Of a stretch of 64,000 nucleotides of DNA, positions 12,420 through 22,979 are shown piece by piece (position 1 is the first letter of the stretch; every line of letters begins with the position of its first letter). The stretch spans positions 56,148,666 through 56,212,665 of the forward strand of contig CM039179.1 of the NCBI GenBank assembly GCA_008360975.2. The letters run 5' to 3'. The notes beneath the pieces are model-generated. The model saw only the letters and a list, made by a program, of their open reading frames with translations, searched no databases and was not told the DNA's origin. This DNA is from Lichenostomus cassidix. Its lineage: Eukaryota > Chordata > Aves > Passeriformes > Meliphagidae. The translations under genes and the position numbers were made by a program.

Positions 12420-12960
12420 GGTGGGTCAATGATCAGAGTTCAGCAATGTCTAGTTATGAAAGACATAACCAAGGGGACAATCCTGGAGGTGAAACTATAT
12501 AATGCCTTTCTTAAGGAAATAGTCAGTGGACTGGAGTACACTCTCAGAAATTGTGATGGAAAACAGCTGATAACATATTGGAAAGCAAGGCTGAAATTCA
12601 GAGAAGTCTTGAGATACCAGAGAAGTAGATGGACAGAAACCTCATGAAGTTCATTTAGGGGAGATGCAATGTCCTGCACCTGGGATGGAATAACCTCATG
12701 CCCCAGTACAGCCTGTGAGTCAGCTCTCGCCTCAGGGAAATGGTGGAGTTGAGGGTTTGAAGTAAAGGACAGAGGTCCTGGAGGAGCATAACTTGAACAA
12801 GGGTCAGCAGTGTGCTCTGAGGCTGATGGCAGGGTGGGCTGCAGTAGGAAGAACACAGCAGCAGGCTGAGAAAGGTGGTCACTGCCCTGTGGGACTTGTG
12901 AGAGCTCAAGTGGGTCACTGCATCCAGTGCACAGCTGCCCAGTGCAAGAGATTGACAGTA
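12420..12960 (+). mobile_element. Old, degenerate CR1 fragment
   Basis: From about 12640 the sequence tracks the CR1 ORF2 C-terminal consensus: CCTCATGAAGTTCA, then TGTCCTGCACCTGG, then a GTCAGCAGTGTGCTCTG block equivalent to the V-A-K-K region, then GTCACTGCATCCAGTGC. Many indels are present. The 5' part (12420-12640) resembles the RT catalytic-block region more weakly. The 227-codon minus-strand frame here (12440-13123) is an antisense by-product. Confidence is moderate because divergence is high. Confidence 0.65.
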
Positions 12961-13305
12961 GAATGAGTCCAGAGGTGTTCCTAGTTCCTAGTTCTTGAAA
13001 TTGTCCATTTCTCTTTTGACAGCTTTTATATGAGTAACACTCAAGGGTAAAAAGGAAGCCATATGGACTCAAAGGAAGTTTTGATAACAATGTAATTAAA
13101 ACTTCAGACATCAGCAGGGACAATTAACACTGAAATCTGTTTTGCTGGATTCAGTTATCACTCCAAAGAAGAGTTGCTATAAACTATAACCTTCTTTCTT
13201 CTCTTCTAGAGGATCTATCTGCCTTTTCAGTGAAAAGTTGAGATTCCTCAAAGGGACAGCACTAGGTGAAAACATAATTCATTCATAACTTTTTTGATTT
13301 TATAG

Positions 13306-13367
13306 AGCCATATTTCAAACAGATCTTTTTTGGGGAGTTCAGAGGAAAAGAACTTCCCCACAAAAAG
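13306..13367 (+). other. Candidate 62-bp exon with strong splice sites (unproven)
   Basis: A T-rich acceptor (ATAACTTTTTTGATTTTATAG, ending at 13305) is followed by 62 bp and a near-ideal donor AAAAAG/GTAAGTACC. All three forward frames are open, so coding phase cannot be decided. A second T/C-rich acceptor, TTCTTTCTTCTCTTCTAG, ends at 13209 just upstream. I do not recognise any of the three short peptides. It could be a real exon of a gene whose other exons lie outside the window, a noncoding RNA exon, or chance. Confidence 0.25.
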
Positions 13368-13812
13368 GTAAGTACCTTCATTTTGGCACACTTCGCATCG
13401 TTTTCTGTACTAGTGACAATTTGATAATTATTTATTCATATGGAAACATTTTTTTTCTTGAGAATAGGTATAAATTCGTAGAATAACATAATTGTTATAT
13501 CACTTGAAGTGAAACTCCTGGATTTTCAGAATATTCAGCTAAAATGTTTCTCCTATTAAGACACTTCACAGATCATGTTTACTCTTCTATGGGTTTTCTG
13601 AGGTAAACCATGAAATGTAAGGAATGGATGGACATTCCATACTTTACAGATGTTATAAAGAACATTGACATAGCTCATGTATCAGGTGTTGTGTTTGGCT
13701 TGTCAACGTGAGAAATTATTTCTGTGGATTCCAAATGGCTGTCAAAGTCCCTCTAAAGACAAATGAGGACAGTTTTTGCCATGATTCTCATTATCACTTT
13801 TTGCCTAAATAC

Positions 13813-13875
13813 TTGTTTTGGGGTTTTTTTCTTTTTCATTTTTTTTTCTTTCTGCTTTTATTTTTTTTTTTTTTT
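13813..13875. repeat. T-rich low-complexity tract
   Basis: Runs of T are broken by G and C and finish in a pure T run (about 13860-13875). Short open frames rich in Phe across it come from the repeat. Confidence 0.85.
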
Positions 13876-15752
13876 AATAACCTGGCATGACCCTGCAGGC
13901 AGGAGTAGCAGCAACAGGATTACACAGCGACGATCAGCAGTCATACCTGAAATACAAATAATATAGGCAGAAATCAGCAACTGAGTCTTTTGTAGCACCC
14001 CCATTGCTGCATTTCTTTAACACTTGCAATGTTCCTTCATTTCTCTTACACTCTGTCTCTCTGCCTCCAATACCTCTCTGGCTATCAGCCCTCAGCACCC
14101 TAACTGTGATAATCATTTATGACCCAGGAGCATTTTCTATTTCCTCTTCTTTCACTCATCCTGGACTGCTGTATTTATCACAGATAACATACACTATATA
14201 ACACAGTCTTGTTTCCACATATCTCAACTGGAGACTGACGTTCTCGTGCACCTAAAAACGTAGCTGCTTTGGCAGTTCATTTGTCTAAATAATCTGTTTT
14301 GCATAAGCAGAGGTCTTCTTTTGCATTTTAATAGTACAAACAGTAATGGAAGCCTCTAAGTGTTTCTGTTATCCTTTCTCAGTTTGTAATTTACATTTGC
14401 TGCACCACTAATGCCACTGATTTTTATGGAATATTTTTCTAGCCTTCCATCAAGGTCTTTTAGTATATATCTTCTCAGTTCAGTAATACTCTGTAAACAT
14501 TTCCCCCACTCCAGCTCTCATTAAGACATAGCTTCCATATTTGTTGTCTCTTATTCTTCTGTGAAATCATTGAAAAATATTTCACATTGAGCCAATGAAT
14601 TATGAAAGTTAGGCAGAATGACAGAGTTCACAAATGGAAATTTTTTTCTTTCAGTTAAATGATATTCAAGGTCCCTAACCATGGGATACTATTCTGCCTT
14701 TTGGAAAAACCCATCCTGCCTATGTAGTCTCATCAGTGTGGCCCTTTCTCCACAAGAGGGATCCCAAATCTACTTGCTTGACCTTATACATAATTTCAGT
14801 GACTTAGATGAGGGTGGTCAGGCATCTGTATGCAGCTGGGAGAATCAAGGGGCAGGTGAGAAGAGGAGGCACAGCACAGACTAAGTGAAAGTGATGGGAA
14901 GATTTAGTGGAAAAGACTCAAACTGGAGTTTATGGGTACAAGCACGTATTTCCGGGAAAGACAACAGAAGACATTCTGAAATGTAGATTCAGATCTCTAA
15001 TCATTGTGGAGATACTCCAGGGACTCCTGAACCTGTGTCAGCTGTTCTCAGACTGATTTCTGAAACTGTCAGAATTAATTTAAAACCCTTATACTTGGAT
15101 TTGTTATGAAAACTGGTAGATTGTTTCATTGCTGTTCTTTGCAGTATTAAAGGTCGGGGAGTACTCTAACTTTGTTCTGGTTCTGTACAAAATATTTCAA
15201 GAAAAATCATTTTTCCTTGCAATGTACTTTCAGTGCTTCCATGAGGCTGTTTTCTTTGTACAGCAGAATTAGTCTAATCTCCTCATACCTATGCAGAAAG
15301 GCAGAACATTAATATATTTAGACCATTTGATTGGTTACTTACTATTTACAGTGGCATAAAAAATTAATACTGTTGCTGGAGCATGAAAATTCCAAATTAA
15401 TAGAAACTAATGCTGCCACTGAGCCAGATTTAGCACTGCTGAGAGAAACTGAGGCAATTCTGTAAAACAGCATAACATGCCATAACTACTTCTGATTGAA
15501 ACATGATTCTGATTGAAACCCAGTGTATTAATCAGCTTTTTTTTTCTGCTTCCTGCCTCAGTGCATATGGTTGTAACAATACTTTTCACATTAAAGGAGT
15601 TTTAGAACAGAATTACTAGAAAGTTGCAATGTCAAAGCCAATCAGTACTTAAGTCATCGTCCTACAAAACATACAGGCTTAAAGAAATGCTACCTTTGCG
15701 CAACTTGCTTTTTCTCCTGCCAACTCAGCAGATGATAATATACAAAAAGAAC

Positions 15753-15780
15753 AAAAAAAAAAAAAAAAAAAAGAGAGGAA
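15753..15780. repeat. Poly(A) run
   Basis: About 20 consecutive A residues are followed by a short purine tail AAGAGAGGAA. No retroposed gene or SINE body is recognisable upstream, so this is called a simple homopolymer and not the tail of a processed copy. Confidence 0.85.
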
Positions 15781-15886
15781 AATATAAAGTACCTTGGTCC
15801 TGATTTATAGCCACTCTTATCTTTTAAATCCATCCACTTGGGAGTTTTGTGCTGCTCTTCTTTCTTCTTTTCAGATTACCTCACTG

Positions 15887-15919
15887 CAAAACAAAAAAAC
15901 CAAAAAAACCCCAAAAACC
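15887..15919. repeat. A/C-rich low-complexity tract
   Basis: AAAACAAAAAAACC-type sequence continues to about 15919. It is the same type as at 12036-12147 and 45425-45628. Confidence 0.75.
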
Positions 15920-17305
15920 TGAATTCCAAGTGAACCAGATTTCATCAAGGCCAATGTGCAGTGATGAGGTTATCTGTGAGGAAGGCCCTAGCTCCTTGGT
16001 GAGCGAAGGCCCTAATGAAAATTAGCATTCTAAAAGGATCTTCTGCAGCTGTCTTTATAAAAAGAAACTGATTAGTGGTTTGGACTGTTCTAACTCTGTA
16101 AATTATCAAACAAAATACGGCAGAAGCATCCATTTACGTATATGAAAATTACAATTTGAACATCACACTTAGAGCACATTAATCAACTTCATTCTTTGTT
16201 TTTATGCCTAATGAGGCTTTTCAGAAAGGTAAACAGCTTTCTAAATAAAGTTGCCTTGGCAAAAATGGATTAAATGCATCCCTACTTGGTACTTATTTAT
16301 TTATTTATTCATAGGGTTTTTATATTTGGGGTTTTTTTACTATTTGTCTATTTATCTATTTATTTATGTAAGTAGATGAAATTTGGTAAGATGTGGATGA
16401 ACATTTAGAATGACCAGGCTTCTGCATTGTAAACACTAGCAGCAACAGGGGCAGAAATAAATACAGCCTATTCTTGTTCTCTCCCTTTTCTCTTTATTGA
16501 TTTAATCTTTTTCACAGCAGTACCACCTTGTAATTGTGCAAGTGTGAGATTTTTGCAGGCTTTCTAATAGTCACATCTCACTATCTTTTGTCTGTACCTT
16601 GTTCCTGTTAAAGCTTTAATTGTCAAAAAGGCATCCCCCATCTTCTTTCATCTGTGGATTTAGATGGGGGCATGGAGGGGAATGAATTGCTGTTTTCCCC
16701 CCAGAGGATCTACATTTAAGTATTGCTCATTGTCTTTCTTTGTATTGCTCACTTAAGTACTGCTCTTTGGTGCTCAGACCATTAAACACAGTTGCTTTAA
16801 CTGTTTGTGAAAATTCGTGTTTATTTTCCTTGGTGTCTGTACTGATTGTTCTGATTGTCAGACATAAAAATAACATCCTATTGCAGAAGGTTTCCAGAAT
16901 TAATATGGTGATTCAGCTACTAAAAAAAAAAAATTAAAAAATAAAATGGTATGTTAGAAGTGACATCATTTGCTTTTCAGCCTCCACACAATGGAAATGT
17001 GATGCTTCACTTGGTTACACCAATATGCTTTGGATTTAGCCCATCGAAGTCAATGGATCAAGGCCATAGCATCTCCGTGCAGACTTTTGGGTGCATATGG
17101 ATGCTGCATTAAGCCACACTAAAAAACTTGAGTAAACGTTTTTATTTATTGTCAGATGCCGGAACACAGTAGATCATGTTCCTGTGCTCTGCGCCAGGTG
17201 AGGGATAGCTCAGTTCTGTGCCCTTCAGTGAGCAGCATGGACATGGCACTGCTCTTTCCCTACTGCCACCTGGATGATACAGAAGTTATTTCTGACGAGA
17301 TTACC

Positions 17306-17973
17306 TGTAGCACTGAGGTTAGCCCAGATGAGCTTGAAGGCTGAACTACCTGACAAAGCCCCCTGGGTCTGAAGAGACTTTTAGCTCAGGGTGACAGAAA
17401 GATGTCCCCCCTAGGCACCTTGCCGGTAGCCTCCTAAATATGCATCAGGGGACAACAGCATTGGGTTTTGAAATTCTCCTCTTTATCCTTTTAGAGTTAA
17501 TAGCTAGAATGTTCCTTTACCCAAGGTTTATTATTGGTTTTCAAAGTTCTGTACCCTCCCTCCTTGTACCCCCATTCCCTGGCTTCCCTGTCAATCCTGT
17601 ATCCCCCACGTCCCGGTTGGTTCTCCCCTGCAAACTGCTCCCATCCTGCATCCCCTCCTAACCCCATGTTTGCTTCCATTCTGCTCTCTGCACCTTCGGA
17701 TCCAGCCCCGTTCCGCTGCCCTCCAACCCTTCCCGATCCCACAGACCCCGCTCTGTCCTGCTGCACCCTAGTAAACCTGGATTTCTAAGGCACAGAGTCT
17801 GCATCTCCTAACCGCTGTGTCTCCTGTTACTCTCTGTCGGGGAAACAACCCGCATCCGTGTGCTTGCGGCGCCCCGGCTCCGCCAGCCGGACCAGCGTGG
17901 GGGTTCGAGAGCGGCAACCCCTTTTCGTGAGGTTTCAGGGGTTCTGCCGCCTTCCCCAGAGCAGGAAACCGCA
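17306..17973 (+). mobile_element. Solo LTR, 668 bp, with 6-bp target duplication (ERVK-like)
   Basis: The element starts TGTAGCACTG at 17306 and ends ACCGCA at 17973. Perfect 6-bp direct repeats ATTACC flank it (17300-17305 and 17974-17979). The second half is C-rich and precedes an AGTAAA poly(A)-signal variant at about 17770, followed by a T/G-bearing region (CGCTGTGTCTCCTG). After that comes a CpG-rich U5-like segment (about 17840-17930) much richer in GC than its surroundings. Direction is set by the poly(A) signal. A clear TATA box is not visible; TAAATATGC at about 17434 is a weak candidate. A 6-bp duplication is usual for alpha/beta-retrovirus (ERVK) integrases. No internal proviral sequence is present. 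Confidence 0.75.
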
Positions 17974-17979
17974 ATTACC

Positions 17980-20900
17980 AGTGATCAAAACCATCTTCTC
18001 ATCTTTTTCTGCTGAGTACCAGATGTCTGTCTACTTTGTGTGACTCATGGATTAAGCAAAGTAGAGTGAACAGGTACTCTGTGACCTGCTGGATGCCTGG
18101 GGAGGATACTTTGCTCTGTATTCTGATATTTATTATCTGTGCATATCACACAGTTCCTTCCTGACGTTTTTTATAGAACACATAGAAGAAACTTTGTAAT
18201 TTCAAGTGAAGCTTCATTTCCTCTTCAGTCTCCTCAGTCAACAGCATTCCGTGAAAATGTGTAAAATAACAGACCTCACAGGTCATAGGGTGGAAATTGC
18301 GTGTCATAAGCAGAGGATGGAATCTCAAAAACATGCTACTTTTTTATCAGTGCCTTGTCATATATGGTGTTTCACATAGAATCACTATCATGAATATCTT
18401 GTTAAAGCATTGGGTAATGAAAGGACTTCAAAATTTCTTTTTCTTTCCAATGGACAGCTGACATGAGAAGAGGAAAAATACATCCCAGGAGTGGGATTTA
18501 CAGAAATAACAAATGAGAAAGGCAAGAAAAGTACAAATGTGAAATGTGAAATTCTGCACACACACACACAAAAAAAAAAAAAAAAAGACATCCATCTGAT
18601 TTTGAGTTCATCCCACTAGAAGAAAGTATTTCTACCAGCTTGCGGAGAAGCTGTTTTATACAAATTTTTCTTAGTGACCTTAAAACTTCTTTTTTCTCAC
18701 AGAAGCCTGGCCCAGAACATTTTAACTGGGCTCCCTTGTAGGCGATGGAGGTACACCAATGTACACTACCCTTGTTTTTAGTGATAATAGGTAGGGCATG
18801 GATTAGATAATATCATGTTTCTGAGAGCTAGAACAAAGGTCTGGGAATAGAACTGTCTATTGATCGCTGGACTAACATATGGAAGCTAGTTAATGTTCCT
18901 TTAGGAAGCAAGTGCCCTGAGCTATTTCATATCTCTGCTACAGGATACGCTGATCTAATATCATGCACTTAACCCTCTCCCATTTTATTTATTATATTGT
19001 ATTAGCAAGGTTTTACAAAATATTAAAGTACATCTTTGCAATGGGTGATCAATATATTTGCTCAACATTAGTGTGCACGAAGCTACCATTGCAGAGGAAT
19101 TCATTATGCTTGTTTGTTTTTCATGTTTAAAGTAAATTAAACTGTTGCCTTAAATAATACCAGTGCCTTTCAGATTTCTGACCCCATGAAGGCAGCTGAA
19201 CCCATGGGTCCAGGCTTCTAACAAGGCCGGGGTAAACCCCTGGCACTGCGCCTTGGATGGTGATCTGCCAAGAAGCTATTTACAGCATGCAACCCCCTTT
19301 GCAGGAGACATAAATAGCAGGCAGTAGTCACTGGTAGAAAGGCTGCCAGGGTGCTCTGATTTCATACTGATTTGTTTCTTTGGTAGCTGGAATAACCCTT
19401 GGTTATCTCGTAGGTTAAAAAAGGGCAGCCTTCTAATGGCAGAACATCTAGAGGAGGCTGCAAAAATGCTACTTAACAAGGTCCAGACAGCTTTGTAGTG
19501 AAGTATAGGAAGAAATGCCTGTGAAAGAAAATAAGGTTGAAAATTAATTCCTTATCATCAGTGATAATAACAACTGAAACCATTCATACTACACCTTGTT
19601 TGAGAAAGGATTGTACACAATTTTTATACAGGAGGCCTCTTAATCAAAGCTCATAACAATGATGTGTGGCCTTTCACCCCTTTATTTTCTTTAATCACTC
19701 GTCATTCTATCAAGGATATTTCTGCTTAGTGCTGGGTATTTTAGACAATCCACTTGACAATGGTCTGGTAGTAGTCATTGTAGTGAATTCAAGTACAATT
19801 CTTCCTGTTCCAAAGATCTCAGAGTTAAGTGCTGTCTTTCAAGCTATCACAATTTAACAAGTAGCTCCCACTTACAGGAGTAGCCAGACTCTTCTTGCTT
19901 GCCTCATGTTGGGTGTCTGACCATGTCATGAGTAGACTGAGAAATTTAAAATGCATTTAAAATATGTCACTTATTTCAACACTACCCAAAATAAAAGGGC
20001 TGGAGAGGAAATGCAAATAGTTTTCTGTTGGTTTGGTTCCTTATTCTTTCTCACTTGAAGAGCTGATGAGCCACCATAAGGATGCAAAAGACGGTACCGA
20101 GTTATAGGATCAGGAAAAGGGCTGAGCTGGGAGACTGAGCTGTTCCTTCTTTGCCAAAGAGCTGTTCTATTGATTTAACATTAATGTGATGCCTTAGATT
20201 TTTTTTTTCAGAATAACTGCTCATATTTGAAAAATATTCCCCCTGCAGATTTACATGCTGTGCCCATTTTTTTTTTTCATGGTGAGCACAGAATCTCTGA
20301 GCCAGTTTGATAGTTTCCCAGAGTTCCATGGTACCTATAAATTTATTCCGACTACTAGTGGTTTATACACTTCTGTGCATCTCTGTATGTGTGTGTGTAT
20401 GCACATATGTACACAACAATATAGAGTGATCCGATGGTGATCTGATTGATCTGATGTACTGTCTTCTATCTGCTGTAGCAGATAATTAATTAATTTTTAG
20501 CTTCTTCAAAGTGAACTAATGAAAACAATATGCAGATTTTTCTTTTTCATTTCTTGCACAATGATCAGGGAACAGAGTATAACCCTATCTGAAGGAGACA
20601 TACATAATTCTTTAAGAAATTTGGCTCTCTAGACATTATTTACTTGGTATGCTGCCATTAAACCTACCGTGTACCTTGCTTTTTAGTATTCAGCTGCATT
20701 GGGGATTATTTTGCTGCACTCATTTGTTTTTTTGTACATCATTCATTGACCTCATCTTTGTACTTTTTTCACCTGCCCACTTATTGGCATTCTAACTCAC
20801 TTGATAGATGGAGTGCCATTTCTACAAATGCAATAACTACAGTTTGTTTGGTAACAGAAAGGTCTGATCACCCCAGCTGTGATCCTCACATATTGTTACC

Positions 20901-22979
20901 AACCCTCTTGGGCACAGAAGATATTAAAGCAGGCTTACAGAAAGCATTTTTAATGGATCTAGTGTTTCATATGAAATTCTGCACAGATAATTCGTGAATT
21001 AGAAACCTCAGTCTGTAGCGAGTGGCTTACTCCAAGCAGCACATGTTTGATATTCATTGTTCAAAGCAAACATATAATGTTCATAGTTTGAGTAAAAGTA
21101 TATATTTCAATAATGTTTTAGGGGACTTTCATCTTGTGAATGCTCAGAAACAATCCTTTAACTATCTGTTATATGCCAATTCCTTCTGGGAATATTATTT
21201 CCTAGAATTTAAGTGGACATGATATTCTTTGTCCACTGTCATGTGACATGGAGATTTGGCATTATTAAAAAAATCAGTTCAAAACCAGTGTAAACTTTAT
21301 TCCACCAGGTAGTTAAATTATTTTTATAGCTGTCTCACACCAATAAAGCAGGCCAGTAGAGTTAGAAAATATCAGCACATATGGCCCAATATACCCACAA
21401 ATATGATGGAAGATTAACTTCTCTAAAAGCTTTCACAAGCTTACAGGGAATTTTTTTCCCCTAGCTTTGTGCAGTTCTTGTTGCCCTCCAAATTCTGACT
21501 GAATTATTAGGAATGTTCCTCACAAACATAAATGATAGAATTATCTTTCTTAAAAGCTGTTTTGAAAGCTTTACTTGCAAAGCTTTGGAAGTTGGAAGTT
21601 GGAAGCCAACAGATGTGAGATTCTGAACACCTTTTGTATAAAACTATATCACCTTTAGCTGATATGTCCTTGTTATCAAATACTGACAGCTTCACAGAAA
21701 TACTTTCATATTTAACTGCTGAGCTTGGAATACAAAGAAAAAGCAGCACTTTTTAGTGATTAATTTTATTAATTTCTTTTTTGTCAACTCCTCTGGTGCA
21801 CTTTATTATGTCATTATTTCTAGTAGTTGCAGTGAACAGCTGCAGACGTGCTTGAGGTTTGATGGACATGGGCCTTGTTTTCCAGGAAATAGAGCCACAT
21901 GTTAAAAGGTATAAATTCTTAAAGAACTGAATGCTTGTATTTGGCATTATGACTTCCTCCTGTACATCAAAATTGATGTGAACAGCTGTTTTGGCACAAA
22001 TAAAGAAGATGAGTTTTGGAAAGTAATACAACTATTGTTTGTTTCAGGATTCAAACAAGCAAATACCACATTAAACTCTTTCAGTCTTCATCTGAAAAAT
22101 ACTAAATGGTGGCTATTTGAAGTAATCATTCATAATGACATCTACTTAATGTTTAGTAATACAGTTTTCCAGCAAAAAAAATCTCCTCATCTCTTTGTCT
22201 TTTTAAAAGTATAAGGTTATTCTTAAAGGAATATTGTGGTTTTGTTTTTCATTTTGTTTTGACTTTTTTAGAAGAAGTTGGTAGCCTTTCAGACATATCC
22301 CTGACAAGCAGCACATTCCTACTTTTTTATTTTTTATTTTAGGTGGATAGGCTGCAGGAAACAGGCAGGCAATTTTCTAAAAACTAACAACATTTCTGTT
22401 AATTAGCTGACAATGGGGTGGACAATTTCCAAATTCTATATAAACCAGATTTTGATTAGAGCATCTCTCACTGTAGCCTCTGATATATTTCAAATTTAAA
22501 CTGTTTTTTCTTCCTGAAGAAGGAATTTTTGAATAATAAACGCATGCCACTAATACGGGGTTTTTTCTTCCCCACCCCTTTTAGAAATCTTTTATACCAA
22601 ACAAAAATCATGATAGTTCCATAAAATAAGTTTTGCCTTCTATTGCATATTTTTGTAACCACAGATTAGGGAAATATTAATGTAATGACTGAATATTTGA
22701 TCTGAGAAAAAAATATGAAAGCAGAAAAACTGACATTTAGAGAGTCAACTGTAGTTTTAAGAAGACATATTTGTTTTCAGTCCTTTGCAAAAACTCTGGG
22801 AATGGGTAAAATGATTAAGTGTCACCATGAGATGTTTTTGTTTTGCCTCTGACAAACTATGCTACATTTAAAACTACCTATGGGAAGGCTGGGAAGAAAG
22901 CTGCCTTCTGATTTGCCGAACTAGGAAGCATATTTTGAATTAAAAAAGAATGTGTCATCTTACTAAAAGAGATTAACAT
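17980..22979. other. Unannotated AT-rich sequence
   Basis: No gene or interspersed repeat is recognised. The region 18960-19145 looks less repetitive and carries several ATTA motifs, so it may be a conserved noncoding element (see findings). Small features include an 8-bp palindromic stem TATCTGCT/AGCAGATA at 20467-20484 and a triple GGAAGTT at about 21588-21605. Short frames through the region have no recognisable domain. Confidence 0.55.
18555..18586. repeat. (CA)n followed by poly(A)
   Basis: About seven CA units run directly into about 16 A residues. Confidence 0.9.

Larger units (their letters stand above)
12961..17299. other. Unannotated AT-rich sequence with candidate exon
   Basis: Apart from the candidate exon at 13306-13367 and three simple repeats listed separately, nothing is recognised. 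A stretch near 14745-14890 faintly recalls a CR1 RT segment (GTGACTTAGATGAGGGTGGT) but the match is too short to annotate. A small direct repeat (TCTGATTGAAAC twice) lies at about 15491-15520. ATTT-rich clusters occur at 16292-16309 and 16350-16370. Confidence 0.5.

Noticed and set aside
12440..13123. 227-codon minus-strand open frame, the longest in the window
   Set aside because: Most of it lies antisense to a degenerate plus-strand CR1 piece. It has no recognisable domain, and GC-richer repeat sequence readily gives such frames.
14745..14890. Possible additional CR1 RT fragment
   Set aside because: Only a short segment resembles the consensus; not enough to separate from chance.
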